A DNA stretch of 64,000 nucleotides from contig NZ_BMQI01000009.1 in the NCBI RefSeq assembly GCF_014648035.1, positions 1 through 64,000 on the forward strand, written 5' to 3'. Positions 27,527 to 36,485 of this stretch are shown in pieces. A program made the translations under genes and the position numbers. The stretch comes from Shewanella algicola (GTDB lineage: Bacteria; Pseudomonadota; Gammaproteobacteria; Enterobacterales; Shewanellaceae). Each line of letters begins with the position of its first letter. Positions within the stretch are counted from its first letter, which is position 1. The notes under the pieces were generated by a model that saw only the letters and a list, made by a program, of their open reading frames with translations, was not told the DNA's origin and did not search any database.

Positions 27527-28096
27527 ATGCAACATAAATCATTGGATCAGCAGTTAATTGAATACCGTCAACAACGTGCATTGGCGATGCCGTTATCTGG
27601 CATGATTGTCTGGAGTATTTTATTTGCTTTAAGCTTCATTTTACCCGCTTCACAAATGGTAATGGCTATTTTTATCGGTACGGGCTCAATTGTGTATTTG
27701 GCCATGGGGGTATCTAAACTAACAGGGGAAGGCTTTGGTTTTAATAAAGCGGCTAATCGCAATTGGTTCGATAATGTGTTTCTTGCTGCAGTTGGGATGA
27801 GCTTTTTAACCTTTGGCATTAGCATTCCATTATTTATGGAAAATTATCTTGCACTCCCTTTTGTGTTAGCGATTCAAACAGGGTTAATTTGGCTAGTTCA
27901 TGGCGTGATAGCGGCGCAAAAAATTGCCATAGCGCATGCTATTGTCCGCACCATTGCTTGTGTTGTTGCCTTTCAATTATGGCCAGAATTAAGCTTTCAA
28001 ATCCAACCGTTAATTGTGGTGTTGTGTTATGGGTTTACCATTCCGGTGATGGAGTCTCATTGGCGCCAGCAACAAAAAATGGAGTTGAGTGTTTAA
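27527..28096 (+). CDS. Multi-pass membrane protein, DUF7010-like
   Basis: Hydrophobic protein of 189 residues with about five or six predicted helices (MPLSGMIVWSILFALSFILP, VMAIFIGTGSIVYLAMGV, VFLAAVGMSFLTFGISIP, LPFVLAIQTGLIWLVHGVIA and two more near the end). It resembles what I know of the DUF7010 family, but I am not certain. The frame runs up to 27440, yet AAGGAGG stands just before the ATG at 27527, and the upstream part lacks any such site, so the short form is right. Function unknown. It is a single gene, convergent with fccA. Confidence 0.7.
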   Translation: MQHKSLDQQLIEYRQQRALAMPLSGMIVWSILFALSFILPASQMVMAIFIGTGSIVYLAMGVSKLTGEGFGFNKAANRNWFDNVFLAAVGMSFLTFGISIPLFMENYLALPFVLAIQTGLIWLVHGVIAAQKIAIAHAIVRTIACVVAFQLWPELSFQIQPLIVVLCYGFTIPVMESHWRQQQKMELSV

Positions 28097-28130
28097 TATC
28101 TTCCGCGTTAATAATCGATGACCACATAAA

Positions 28131-28160
28131 AAAAGCCACAGCACTGGGCTGTGGCTCCAC
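28131..28160 (-). terminator. Terminator of fccA
   Basis: Stem GCCACAGC/GCTGTGGC at 28135-28155, followed on the minus strand by a T7 run. It lies 38 bp after the fccA stop. Confidence 0.85.
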
Positions 28161-28192
28161 TGATACTAGCAAATCAGTTAATTCTTAATTGC

Positions 28193-29983
28193 TTAGTTCT
28201 TTTTAGAGTATTTTGCGGCTTCTTCACCTGCTAAACGACCGAAGGTGACGATGTCTGAAATGGCATTACCACCTAAACGGTTAGCACCATGAACACCACC
28301 AGTAACTTCACCTGCACCATATAAGCCAGGGATAACCTGTTTTTTAGCATTTACTACTTCGGCTTTAGTGTCGATCATCACGCCACCCATAGTGTGGTGA
28401 ACACCTGGAGTCACTTCGATTGCATAGTAGTTACCTTCGTTTAATGCGCGAGGTAGGTTAGGACGCTCAAAGTCAGTGTCTTTACCGCTAGCAACTAAGC
28501 TGTTGTAACGTGCAACTGTTTCAGTCAGTGCTTTACCGTCAATGCCTTCCATTTTACCTAATTTAACTAAACTATCAGCAGTTGGCGCAACACCTAAACC
28601 AATATACTTATTGATTTTAGATAATGATTTACGAACTGAATCATCGAAGATTAAGAACGCAGATTTGCCAGTTTGTCCTAAGATGGCTGCAGATGCTTTA
28701 TCGCGAGTAGTGATTTCGTTAACGAAACGCTTACCTTCACGGTTAACTAAAATTGCACCATTACCACGTACTGCTTCAGTGACCATTACGCCACCTTTAA
28801 CAGATAACGTTGGATGCGCTTGGATATACTGCATGTCTTTCAACGCGCCGCCAGCATTTTGAGCAACATCTAGACCATCACCTACTGCACCGGGTTGGTT
28901 AGTAGAGATAAAGCCTTTTAATTTTGGATCAAGCGAAGCAACGCGGTCGTTATTTTTAGCGAAACCACCTGTCGCCAATACAACTGCATCTGCTTTAACC
29001 CAGTAATAACCTTTGTACATACCCTTAACGAGGATACCTTTGACTTTACCGTCATCGTCTTTAAGCACTTCGATACCGCGAGTGTTCATTCGTAAGTCGA
29101 TATCGCGTTTAACGGCATTATCATAAAGCACTTGAACAACATGAGCACCAACACCAGCACCACCCGTTGGGCGGTGTGCACGGTTAGCTGATGCGCCACC
29201 CATACGGCCAACGTCATTTAAATCAGCGCCCATTTTGGTCATCCAATCTACAGAAGCTTTTGAGTGAGATGTTAAGATTTCAACTAATGCAGGGTCGTTT
29301 AAGTTACGGCCACCTTTCATGGTGTCTTTGTACATAGACTCTGGGCTATCTTTAATGTCTTTTGCTTTTTGTTGATCAGTCCATGCAGCGTTCATGCCGC
29401 CTGCAGCCAATTTAGCGTTACCACCAATAACAGGCTCTTTTTCGATAAGAATAACTTTAGCACCACTATCTGTTGCAGATATTGCAGCAGAGAAACCTGC
29501 ACCGCCAGAACCGACAATGACTACATCAACAGTATCGCGTGGGGCACTTGCAAGAGCGGCTTGGCGGTCTGATTTGTCTTTGGCCAATTCAGCAATAGTC
29601 GGTTCGTTACGTTCCCACTTCTTAGCATATGGCATGTTGAAATCGAAGCTATGGCATGAGTCGCAATAAACCATAGATTTTTCATGAGCGCTGTGACATG
29701 AAGTACAGGCCACTTCACCTGGGAAGTGAGAAGCATGAGCGTTGTAATGTTCATGCTTAGTGGTTTCTGCTACTTCAGCTAGTGTGCCATGGCAAGAAAC
29801 ACATTGTGCATTCTCATAGGTTAAGCTGTCATTTGATAATTCACCGTCTGGTGTATGGCAGCTATCACATTCTTGGTTTTGCTCATGGAATTCGGCTAAA
29901 TTGTCGGCGGCAACGGCATTACCCATTAGGCCTGCGGTACCCATTAGCGTGGCAAGGCAAACTGCAAGTTTCATCTTTTTCAT
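28193..29983 (-). CDS. fccA: Periplasmic fumarate reductase, flavocytochrome c3
   Basis: Soluble terminal reductase of anaerobic fumarate respiration in Shewanella, fed by the inner-membrane cytochrome CymA. The precursor is 596 residues. A 25-residue Sec signal ([20 protein letters not shown]...AVA) precedes mature [10 protein letters not shown]. Four c-type heme motifs follow at C39, C61, C93 and C107 (CDSCH, CVSCH, CTSCH, CDSCH). The flavin domain starts near residue 150 with [19 protein letters not shown] and carries the active-site stretches [35 protein letters not shown] and [13 protein letters not shown] longer frame to 30058 is rejected because AAAGGGG precedes the ATG at 29983. It is divergent from a two-component system, with two strong dyads between them. 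The sequence looks nearest to S. frigidimarina Fcc3, from memory. Confidence 0.96.
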   Translation of the reverse strand: MKKMKLAVCLATLMGTAGLMGNAVAADNLAEFHEQNQECDSCHTPDGELSNDSLTYENAQCVSCHGTLAEVAETTKHEHYNAHASHFPGEVACTSCHSAHEKSMVYCDSCHSFDFNMPYAKKWERNEPTIAELAKDKSDRQAALASAPRDTVDVVIVGSGGAGFSAAISATDSGAKVILIEKEPVIGGNAKLAAGGMNAAWTDQQKAKDIKDSPESMYKDTMKGGRNLNDPALVEILTSHSKASVDWMTKMGADLNDVGRMGGASANRAHRPTGGAGVGAHVVQVLYDNAVKRDIDLRMNTRGIEVLKDDDGKVKGILVKGMYKGYYWVKADAVVLATGGFAKNNDRVASLDPKLKGFISTNQPGAVGDGLDVAQNAGGALKDMQYIQAHPTLSVKGGVMVTEAVRGNGAILVNREGKRFVNEITTRDKASAAILGQTGKSAFLIFDDSVRKSLSKINKYIGLGVAPTADSLVKLGKMEGIDGKALTETVARYNSLVASGKDTDFERPNLPRALNEGNYYAIEVTPGVHHTMGGVMIDTKAEVVNAKKQVIPGLYGAGEVTGGVHGANRLGGNAISDIVTFGRLAGEEAAKYSKKN

Positions 29984-30392
29984 GTGTATCCCCTTTCTAC
30001 TTTTAAATGACGCTGAGCCAATTAAGCATAGAAGCTTTTTTTGTTTTATATGGCACAATTGATCACGCCACTTTAAAAATGCAGCCCATTTACTGTTGAA
30101 GTGACCTGCGATTTATATTGCTAACACTAAGCTTACTCACACTGCTAATACTCACAATAAAATCGCTAAAATGAAGCCTAGAAATGACAGTTCAATCACA
30201 AGCGATTAAATGAACTATGCAAAGATGCATAGCTATAAAGGGGTATATGCATTTTTGCATAGAGGATAGAGAGCAAGGTCACATTGAGTGAAATGCTGAT
30301 GAATTTAGACTAAGCGCGTTTATTACATAATGATTTACTCATATGCGGAATGCTGCACAGTTTCAAATAGGTTAAATGAGTAACATTAGCGG
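29984..30392. other. Intergenic region between fccA and its divergent two-component system
   Basis: 409 bp without genes, AT-rich, holding two paired dyads (30215-30232 and 30246-30261). No CRP half-site pair TGTGA-N6-TCACA and no good FNR box was seen here, although oxygen-dependent control of fccA is known in the genus. Confidence 0.7.
30215..30261. promoter_or_regulatory. Twin dyad operators TATGCA-N4-TGCATA
   Basis: Site 1 CTATGCA-AAGA-TGCATAG (30215-30232) and site 2 TATGCA-TTTT-TGCATA (30246-30261) share identical arms. Their centres are 30 bp apart, near three helical turns, which suggests cooperative binding on one face. They lie about 230-280 bp from fccA and 130-180 bp from the kinase gene. 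Dyads of 16-18 bp are typical of NtrC-type Fis helix-turn-helix regulators, and one is encoded next door. Confidence 0.75.
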
Positions 30393-32357
30393 ATGAGATT
30401 GATATTGCTTTGCCTTTTATTCTTTACCCTGCCAGTGCTGGCGCAAGACAGCATTGTGTTCGGCGTGCACTCAAATACGGCACCGTTAGAGTGGCGTAAT
30501 AACGGGGTCGACCAAGGGTTTAATGTTGAGCTGATGAACCGAATTGGTCAGCTAACCAGTACGCGAATTATTGTTCGGCGCAAAAGCTTTCAACAACTGC
30601 TAAATGATGTGCATAACCCTAATAGCGACATTGATGTCATTGCGGTGGTGAGCCCTGTGAATATGGACCGGCAGTTAGCGCAATCTGACCCTATTTACGC
30701 CACCCACGCCAAAGCTTATACCTTGCAAGGAAAGGCGCTTATTAATAATTGGGCTGACTTAGTGGGTAAGCGTGTTGCCATTAAAAATGGTGCGTTTGTT
30801 GATGTGTATTTATCTGACAAACTGCAAAAGTTTGATCGGGTTGATGTTGATCTGTATGAAACTGGCTTTCAATTACTGATAAAAAACCAAGTTGATGTCG
30901 TGATTGCCGAGAGCTTTGTTGCGCGGCGCTTATTGCCAATGTACCCGTCGGTACGTAGTTCAAGTGATGCATTAATTTATGGCGCGTTTAATTTTGTTGC
31001 CAATAGTAGTAAATCCGAGCAGATGTACCAAATTAATGAGGCGTTGAGACAGTTAAAACTATCGGGTGAATACGACCAATTAGTTAATAAATGGTTTGGT
31101 ACCGGCCGCGAAAAAGTGGATTTAACCTCTAGTGAAAGGCGAATATTTGCGCTGGCGATTATCGTGGCCATCATTTCAGGTGCAGGCCTCATTTACACTG
31201 GGTTTATTAGTGCGAGTTTACGCAGAAAAACCCACACACTTGATGCCGAGTTGATACAACGCAAGCGGATTGAAGTGGAGATATCCGAACTGTCGCAACA
31301 GTTTCAATCTGTGCTTGATGGCATCCCCAATGGTGTGACTATAGTCAATCAAGACTTACAACATTTATGGAGTAACGATAACAATATATATTTGTTAGAT
31401 TCAGATGCGTTTTACTACATCGATAACGACGTTTTTGTGCTTAAAACCGCTGTGCTTAATGTGTTATTGAGTCAAAAATCCCTCATCGCAGATATGCGTT
31501 ACCAGCAACAATTTTGGCAGTTACAAATCCACCCCATTGCCCAAGACCAGGTGGTTATTTTGCTAGAGGAATCAACTGAACAACACCGGTTACGTCAAGC
31601 AAACGAAGAAGCCAGTCGCCTAGCCTCACTCGGTGAGTTATCTGCAGGGATTGCCCATGAAATCAATAACCCGACTGGGCTTATCGTCCATGCTGTATCG
31701 TTATTTAGCGCGGCAATGAAAGATTTATCACCCGCGGCAACATATTATCAAAAGCAAAATCCTTTTTGGCTTATTGCCGGGTTACAACCCGACATCGCCA
31801 TCAAAGAATTGCAACACAGTTGTGGCTCTATTGAAGATGGTGCTAAACGTATTAGCCGAATTGTGAATGATTTAAAGCGCTATGCTATGCCGCATATTGC
31901 CGATGGATATACGCAGGTGTGCCTTAATGATGTGGTGCAAGTGGCGCTGCGTTTAACGGCAAATCAAACCAAATTTAATCAAGTCATTACTCAACTTACC
32001 GAGCAACAACCCTGTATCTATGGTGATGCTCAGCAGTTACAACAGGTGTTAATTAACCTCATTCAAAATGCATGTAACGCTTGCGCAGAGCAGCAAGGTA
32101 TTATTGAGATAGAAACCAGCATAGACGGTGCCACTGCCATACTTAGCATTACCGATAATGGCTGCGGCATGAATAGTGCCACCTTAAAGCGGATTACCGA
32201 GCCCTTTTTTACCACCAGGCGCCATGAAGGTGGTAGCGGGTTAGGGTTGTCGGTGTGCAGTAAAATTATTAAAGAACATCAAGGTGAAATGCAAATGCTG
32301 TCGAGTGTGGGTAAAGGGACCCGCATTCGCTTAACGTTTGCCTTAGCAAAAGAGTAA
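30393..32357 (+). CDS. Sensor histidine kinase with periplasmic solute-binding domain
   Basis: Inner-membrane kinase of 654 residues. After a signal peptide (MRLILLCLLFFTLPVLAQ) comes a periplasmic family-3 solute-binding domain at about 20-240 (FGVHSNTAPLEWRNNG...GFNVELMNRIG). One membrane helix lies at about 251-273, then a coiled linker and a PAS-like segment at about 300-395. The kinase core has phospho-acceptor H422 (GELSAGIAHEINNPTG), N box LINLIQNACNA, then DNGCGM, EPFFTT and GSGLGLSV. The H-box and order place it in the NtrB/DctB group. The ligand is unknown; the location beside fccA suggests fumarate or a related small acid, an inference. The regulator gene follows after 3 bp. Confidence 0.88.
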   Translation: MRLILLCLLFFTLPVLAQDSIVFGVHSNTAPLEWRNNGVDQGFNVELMNRIGQLTSTRIIVRRKSFQQLLNDVHNPNSDIDVIAVVSPVNMDRQLAQSDPIYATHAKAYTLQGKALINNWADLVGKRVAIKNGAFVDVYLSDKLQKFDRVDVDLYETGFQLLIKNQVDVVIAESFVARRLLPMYPSVRSSSDALIYGAFNFVANSSKSEQMYQINEALRQLKLSGEYDQLVNKWFGTGREKVDLTSSERRIFALAIIVAIISGAGLIYTGFISASLRRKTHTLDAELIQRKRIEVEISELSQQFQSVLDGIPNGVTIVNQDLQHLWSNDNNIYLLDSDAFYYIDNDVFVLKTAVLNVLLSQKSLIADMRYQQQFWQLQIHPIAQDQVVILLEESTEQHRLRQANEEASRLASLGELSAGIAHEINNPTGLIVHAVSLFSAAMKDLSPAATYYQKQNPFWLIAGLQPDIAIKELQHSCGSIEDGAKRISRIVNDLKRYAMPHIADGYTQVCLNDVVQVALRLTANQTKFNQVITQLTEQQPCIYGDAQQLQQVLINLIQNACNACAEQQGIIEIETSIDGATAILSITDNGCGMNSATLKRITEPFFTTRRHEGGSGLGLSVCSKIIKEHQGEMQMLSSVGKGTRIRLTFALAKE

Positions 32358-32360
32358 GCA

Positions 32361-33740
32361 ATGAAATTAGCCCGAAATATCTTGTTAATCGACGATGAAG
32401 CCGCTTGGTTACGCTCCTTAGCGTTAACCTTAAACCGGCTGGTGCCAGAGGCTGAAATTGACACATGCATTGACAGTCGCCAGGTGCAAAATCGCTTACA
32501 AGTGGGCGACTACGCCCTAGTGTTGGTTGATTTAACGATGCCATTTCATTCTGGCGAAGACATTTTAGCCATGGTTCGCAGCGACTTCCCCAATACTCGA
32601 GTCATAATTGTTACCGGTGTGAATGAAGTCGACACTGCCGTACGCTGCATTAAAAATGGTGCTTATGATTATTTTATCAAAACCGATGATGTCGACGATC
32701 TTGCGCGCACCGTACGTCGTGCGCTTGAGGTCGTCGGTCTTGAGCGTAACTATTTATATATTAAAGAAAAATTCTTAAGCCGCACACTAGAAAACCCACA
32801 AGCATTTAATAATATTTTGACCTGTGAACCGATATTGTTAGATCAATTTCGCTACCTTGAAGCCGTCTCAGGTAGCCCTGAACCACTGTTAATTTATGGT
32901 GCTAGCGGAACAGGTAAAAGTGAGTTTGCCAAATCGTGTCATGCACTTTATAGCCCAAATGAACCGTTACTAAGTATTAATCTTGCAGGCATTAGCTGTG
33001 AATACTTTGAGCAAAAAATGTGTGGCAAACTCTATCATCATAATAATGGCGAGCTAGAGGCTGTTGCGGGGTTACTGCACCAGGTAGGCAGCGGCGTGCT
33101 TTATCTTAATGAGATTGGTGCATTGCCGCTCGATGCCCAGGTTAAGCTGCTGACCTTGTTAGAAACCAAACAATACTATCCTTTAGGTAGCGACACGGCT
33201 TACCCAGTAAAATGTAAATTTGTGGTGTCCACTCAGGATGATTTACTTAAACTTCACCAAGCGGGTAAGTTTAGAAGCGATCTCTTATATCGTCTGCGCG
33301 CCCATAAAATTAAATTACCAACATTAGTTGAACGGCGCTTAGATATCTCAATGTTGATTAATCATTTTATTGCCTTAGCGGCGACAGAAATGAATTTACC
33401 CGTACCACTACAACCTGCAGATTTAGCCACGAAGTTGGCCAGTTATGACTTTCCAGGCAACTTGCACGAACTCAAAGGCATGGTGTTTGATGCCGTGAGC
33501 AGAAGCGACGGTATTGCCCTTAATACCAGTCCTTTTATGGAAGCGATTAATGAACATAAATCGATGAATGATGCTCCGCAAGACGGCATTATTTTCCCCA
33601 AACAACTGCCAACTATTGCACAAATGAATCAGGCATTAGTCGATGAAGCCATGAGTCGCACTGCCAATAATCAAACTGCCGCAGCGCAAATATTGGGGAT
33701 CAGTCAAAGCGCCCTGAGCCGGCGTTTAAAAGGGCATTAG
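32361..33740 (+). CDS. NtrC-shaped response regulator with degenerate AAA+ domain
   Basis: Response regulator of 459 residues. Its receiver domain (1-120) has the acidic pair DDE at 11-13, phospho-acceptor D57 (LVDLTMP) and K107. The central domain keeps Walker A GASGTGKSE (180-188) and the arginine pair in FRSDLLYRL. At the Walker B site it reads VLYLNEIGAL, with Asn250 in place of the catalytic Asp. The region that should hold GAFTGA (about 217-237, FEQKMCGKLYHHNNGELEA) has no trace of it. The C-terminus is a Fis-type helix-turn-helix (TAAAQILGISQSALSRRLKG). It cannot be a normal sigma-54 activator and probably acts with sigma-70. It pairs with the kinase just upstream and is a candidate to bind the dyads at 30215-30261. 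Confidence 0.88.
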   Translation: MKLARNILLIDDEAAWLRSLALTLNRLVPEAEIDTCIDSRQVQNRLQVGDYALVLVDLTMPFHSGEDILAMVRSDFPNTRVIIVTGVNEVDTAVRCIKNGAYDYFIKTDDVDDLARTVRRALEVVGLERNYLYIKEKFLSRTLENPQAFNNILTCEPILLDQFRYLEAVSGSPEPLLIYGASGTGKSEFAKSCHALYSPNEPLLSINLAGISCEYFEQKMCGKLYHHNNGELEAVAGLLHQVGSGVLYLNEIGALPLDAQVKLLTLLETKQYYPLGSDTAYPVKCKFVVSTQDDLLKLHQAGKFRSDLLYRLRAHKIKLPTLVERRLDISMLINHFIALAATEMNLPVPLQPADLATKLASYDFPGNLHELKGMVFDAVSRSDGIALNTSPFMEAINEHKSMNDAPQDGIIFPKQLPTIAQMNQALVDEAMSRTANNQTAAAQILGISQSALSRRLKGH

Positions 33741-33761
33741 CGTAAGTAGTTTTAGTGGCTG

Positions 33762-33788
33762 AAACACACCTAGTTAGGTGTGTTTTTT
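33762..33788 (+). terminator. Terminator of the two-component operon
   Basis: Stem AAACACACCTA/TAGGTGTGTTT followed by a T7 run, 20 bp after the regulator stop. Confidence 0.85.
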
Positions 33789-33881
33789 TATCTTTGCCTT
33801 CCATCTTAACCCCTCCTTAACCAGCCTTTCGTTATGCTAGTGCCATTATGGTGTAATACACATGTTTTGAGGCGCAAAATC

Positions 33882-35288
33882 ATGAAGGTAAAACCGGCTT
33901 TACGTAATGCAATGCTCGCACTGATGGTGTCGACTCTTTTGGGGTGCAGCAGCGTCGATTATGCCAATTATAGCGACCAAGCGAGCCAAACTGAGGCTGA
34001 CCTTAGCCAACGTTTATTGACACAATTATTGGCAGACTCACAGGCAGATGACGCATCTTCAGCTGTTGCAGTAGCAAAATTAACGGATCTCGTAAATGTA
34101 CCTGAATTACAGCAATTTATTACTACAGCACTAGAGAACAATCCTAGCTTGCAACAAAGCGTTGTGGCGTTAAATATGGCGTATGCCCAGCACGGTATTA
34201 CCTCAGCAAGTCGTTTACCGTCGGTTGATGCGGGCTTTAGTGGCTCAGCAACAGAAGACAGTGACGACAGCTACACCACCGACATCACAGTGAGCTGGGA
34301 ATTAGATTTGTGGCAAAAAATTGCCGACAGCAGCAATGCTGCCCTAAAAGATATTGCCAGCTCGCAAGCCAGTTTACAAAGTGCCAAAGATTTAGTGGCT
34401 GCTAATGTGATGCGCAGTTGGTTAGACATTAGCTTACAGCAGCAATTAGTCACCATTGAAACCCAGCGTTTAGCAGTGTTAGAAAATAACCGCGCACTTA
34501 TTTTGGCCCGTTACCGTGTTGGTTTAGGCAATTTAGAAGACCTTGATAATGCTAATACTAGTGCCGCTAGCACTCGTGCAACATTGGCGAGTTATCAAGA
34601 GCAGCTTGCCCAAAGTAAACGTGACTTAACCCTATTAACCGGCGAATGGACCGGTAATGATTTAGGGGTAAACATTGCAGCAGCATTCCCTACGGTATTA
34701 AACCCTATTAGCTCGCTTGGACAGCAAAACCTTGGTCGCCGTCCAGACATTAAAACCGCTTTTTACAATATCGAAGCAGAATCATTACGTACCGATGCTG
34801 CTTATAAAGCGATGTTACCGTCGATCAGTTTATCTGCCAGTTTAACCGACATGGCAGAGTCGCCAAGTGATGCCTTACTTACCGGGCCACTCTGGAGCGC
34901 TCTTGGGCAGTTATCTGCGCCATTATTTCAAGGTGGTCTGTTAAAGTCGCAAGCCGAATTGGCGCGCTTAACCACTGAGCAAAGTTACTGGATTTATCAA
35001 GACACTCTATTAACCGCAGTTAACGAAGTTGAAAACAGCGTTGGCCAAGAGTATTCACTGGCTAAACAACAACAATATTTAACTGAGGCACAAATGAGTG
35101 CTGAGCGTAGTTTTGTCAGTTATGAAGAAAAATATCGCCAAGGTTTGGTTGATATTTTTGACCTACTCACAGTGCAGCAGCAAACCTATGATATTGAAGC
35201 GCAGCTTGCTAACACCATTTATAACCGTCTTATAAACCGAATTGATTTAGGCCTAGCATTGGGCTTAGGGGTATCGCATGAAGCTTAA
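33882..35288 (+). CDS. Outer-membrane efflux lipoprotein, NodT/OprM family
   Basis: TolC-like channel subunit of 468 residues from the ATG at 33882. The N-terminus is a lipoprotein signal ending in STLLGC. The two long coiled-coil repeats of the OEP fold are visible (ENNPSLQQSVVALNMAYAQ and the second copy from about NLGRRPDIKTAFYNIEAES), the latter being the family hallmark. The frame extends to 33834, but GAGG lies just before 33882 and the signal peptide starts there. It is the first gene of a five-gene operon with adaptor, RND pump, regulator and kinase. It overlaps the adaptor gene by 11 bp. Confidence 0.9.
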   Translation: MKVKPALRNAMLALMVSTLLGCSSVDYANYSDQASQTEADLSQRLLTQLLADSQADDASSAVAVAKLTDLVNVPELQQFITTALENNPSLQQSVVALNMAYAQHGITSASRLPSVDAGFSGSATEDSDDSYTTDITVSWELDLWQKIADSSNAALKDIASSQASLQSAKDLVAANVMRSWLDISLQQQLVTIETQRLAVLENNRALILARYRVGLGNLEDLDNANTSAASTRATLASYQEQLAQSKRDLTLLTGEWTGNDLGVNIAAAFPTVLNPISSLGQQNLGRRPDIKTAFYNIEAESLRTDAAYKAMLPSISLSASLTDMAESPSDALLTGPLWSALGQLSAPLFQGGLLKSQAELARLTTEQSYWIYQDTLLTAVNEVENSVGQEYSLAKQQQYLTEAQMSAERSFVSYEEKYRQGLVDIFDLLTVQQQTYDIEAQLANTIYNRLINRIDLGLALGLGVSHEA

Positions 35289-36483
35289 TCGTCTAAACGT
35301 TATTGTCACCGTATTATCTCTAGGCAGTATTTTTGTCGCTGTGGGATATACCGCATCGCACTTACCGTCGCCACCGAATCAAAAAGCACCACAGGTAGAG
35401 CAAGTTGAAAAACCTGTAGCAACAACGACTGCGGCATCATTATTACCACAAGTGGGTGTCGTCGCAGTGAGCGGACATGAATATCAAGCCGAAGTGATTG
35501 GTTTTGGTGAAGCAAAACCACGTTATGAACTCACCTTAAGTGCTGAAGTGAGCGGAAAGGTGATTCAACTAGATCGTCAATTTGAATCAGGTCAAGTGAT
35601 CAAAAAAGGCACAGTATTGGGTAAAATTAATGATACCAGTTACCAACAAGCGCTAACTCAAGCGCAAACAGATGTCGCCCAAGCTGAACTTGATTTATTA
35701 GAAGAGCAACGTGAAGGTGAGCAAGCCAAAGCTGAGTGGTTACGTTCAGGTTTGTCTGGCGAACCTGCCTCGCCATTAGTGCTAAGAACCCCACAATTGG
35801 CACAAGCCACTGCGGCATTAGAAAATGCTAAGCAAGCCCTTAAAAAAGCCAAGCAAGATGTGGCATACACTAACATTACTGCCCCATTTGATGCGTTGAT
35901 TATTAGTCGTAATATTCAGCCTGGCAGCTATGTGCAAGCAGGCACCGAACTTGGCACCTTATACAGTGTGGCAGAAGTTGAAATCAACGTCCCCTTGTCT
36001 GAAATGCAATGGAAAAACTTACCTGTATTTGATAACGCTGAGTTAGCTAAAACACCTTGGAGTGTCGCGTTACAAAGCACCGATGGTCAATATCAATGGC
36101 AAGGCTATATTGAGCGCGTAGAGCAACATTTAACTGAAACAAGCCGTCAACGTTCATTGGTTGTGGTAGTTGACGACCCACTTGCACAGCAAACCGATTT
36201 GTACCCAGGTACCTTTGTTAAAACTAACATTCAAGGTAAGTCGTTAACTAACTTATGGCAATTACCTTCGTCTGCTATATCGCAACAAGGTGATATTTGG
36301 TTTGTTGACGATAATGGCTTATTAGCTAAGTCCGCAGCCAATATTGCATTTGAAAAAGGCGGTTTTGTTTATGTGACGCCGATGACGAATAAGCAAGACA
36401 TGCCAGCCAAAATGCAAATTGTAAAACGCCCATTGAGTAACTTTAAAGTCGGCACCAAAGTGCTTGCTAAGGAAGAGGTATAA
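35278..36483 (+). CDS. RND efflux periplasmic adaptor (HlyD/MFP family)
   Basis: Membrane-fusion protein of 401 residues linking the RND pump to the outer-membrane channel. It has an N-terminal membrane anchor or uncleaved signal (LNVIVTVLSLGSIFVAVGY), then the lipoyl-like half motif VSGKVIQLDRQFESGQVIKKGTVLGKI (start VSGKVIQLDRQFESGQ). An alpha-hairpin follows at about 115-200, then the second lipoyl half (ITAPFDALIISRNIQPGSYV) and a beta-barrel. There is no clear lipobox. It overlaps the channel gene and is three bases from the pump gene, so translation is probably coupled. Confidence 0.9.
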   Translation: MKLNRLNVIVTVLSLGSIFVAVGYTASHLPSPPNQKAPQVEQVEKPVATTTAASLLPQVGVVAVSGHEYQAEVIGFGEAKPRYELTLSAEVSGKVIQLDRQFESGQVIKKGTVLGKINDTSYQQALTQAQTDVAQAELDLLEEQREGEQAKAEWLRSGLSGEPASPLVLRTPQLAQATAALENAKQALKKAKQDVAYTNITAPFDALIISRNIQPGSYVQAGTELGTLYSVAEVEINVPLSEMQWKNLPVFDNAELAKTPWSVALQSTDGQYQWQGYIERVEQHLTETSRQRSLVVVVDDPLAQQTDLYPGTFVKTNIQGKSLTNLWQLPSSAISQQGDIWFVDDNGLLAKSAANIAFEKGGFVYVTPMTNKQDMPAKMQIVKRPLSNFKVGTKVLAKEEV

Positions 36484-36485
36484 TT

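Noticed and set aside
30059..30214. CRP or FNR site upstream of fccA
   Set aside because: Scanning for TGTGA-N6-TCACA and TTGAT-N4-ATCAA gave only half-sites.
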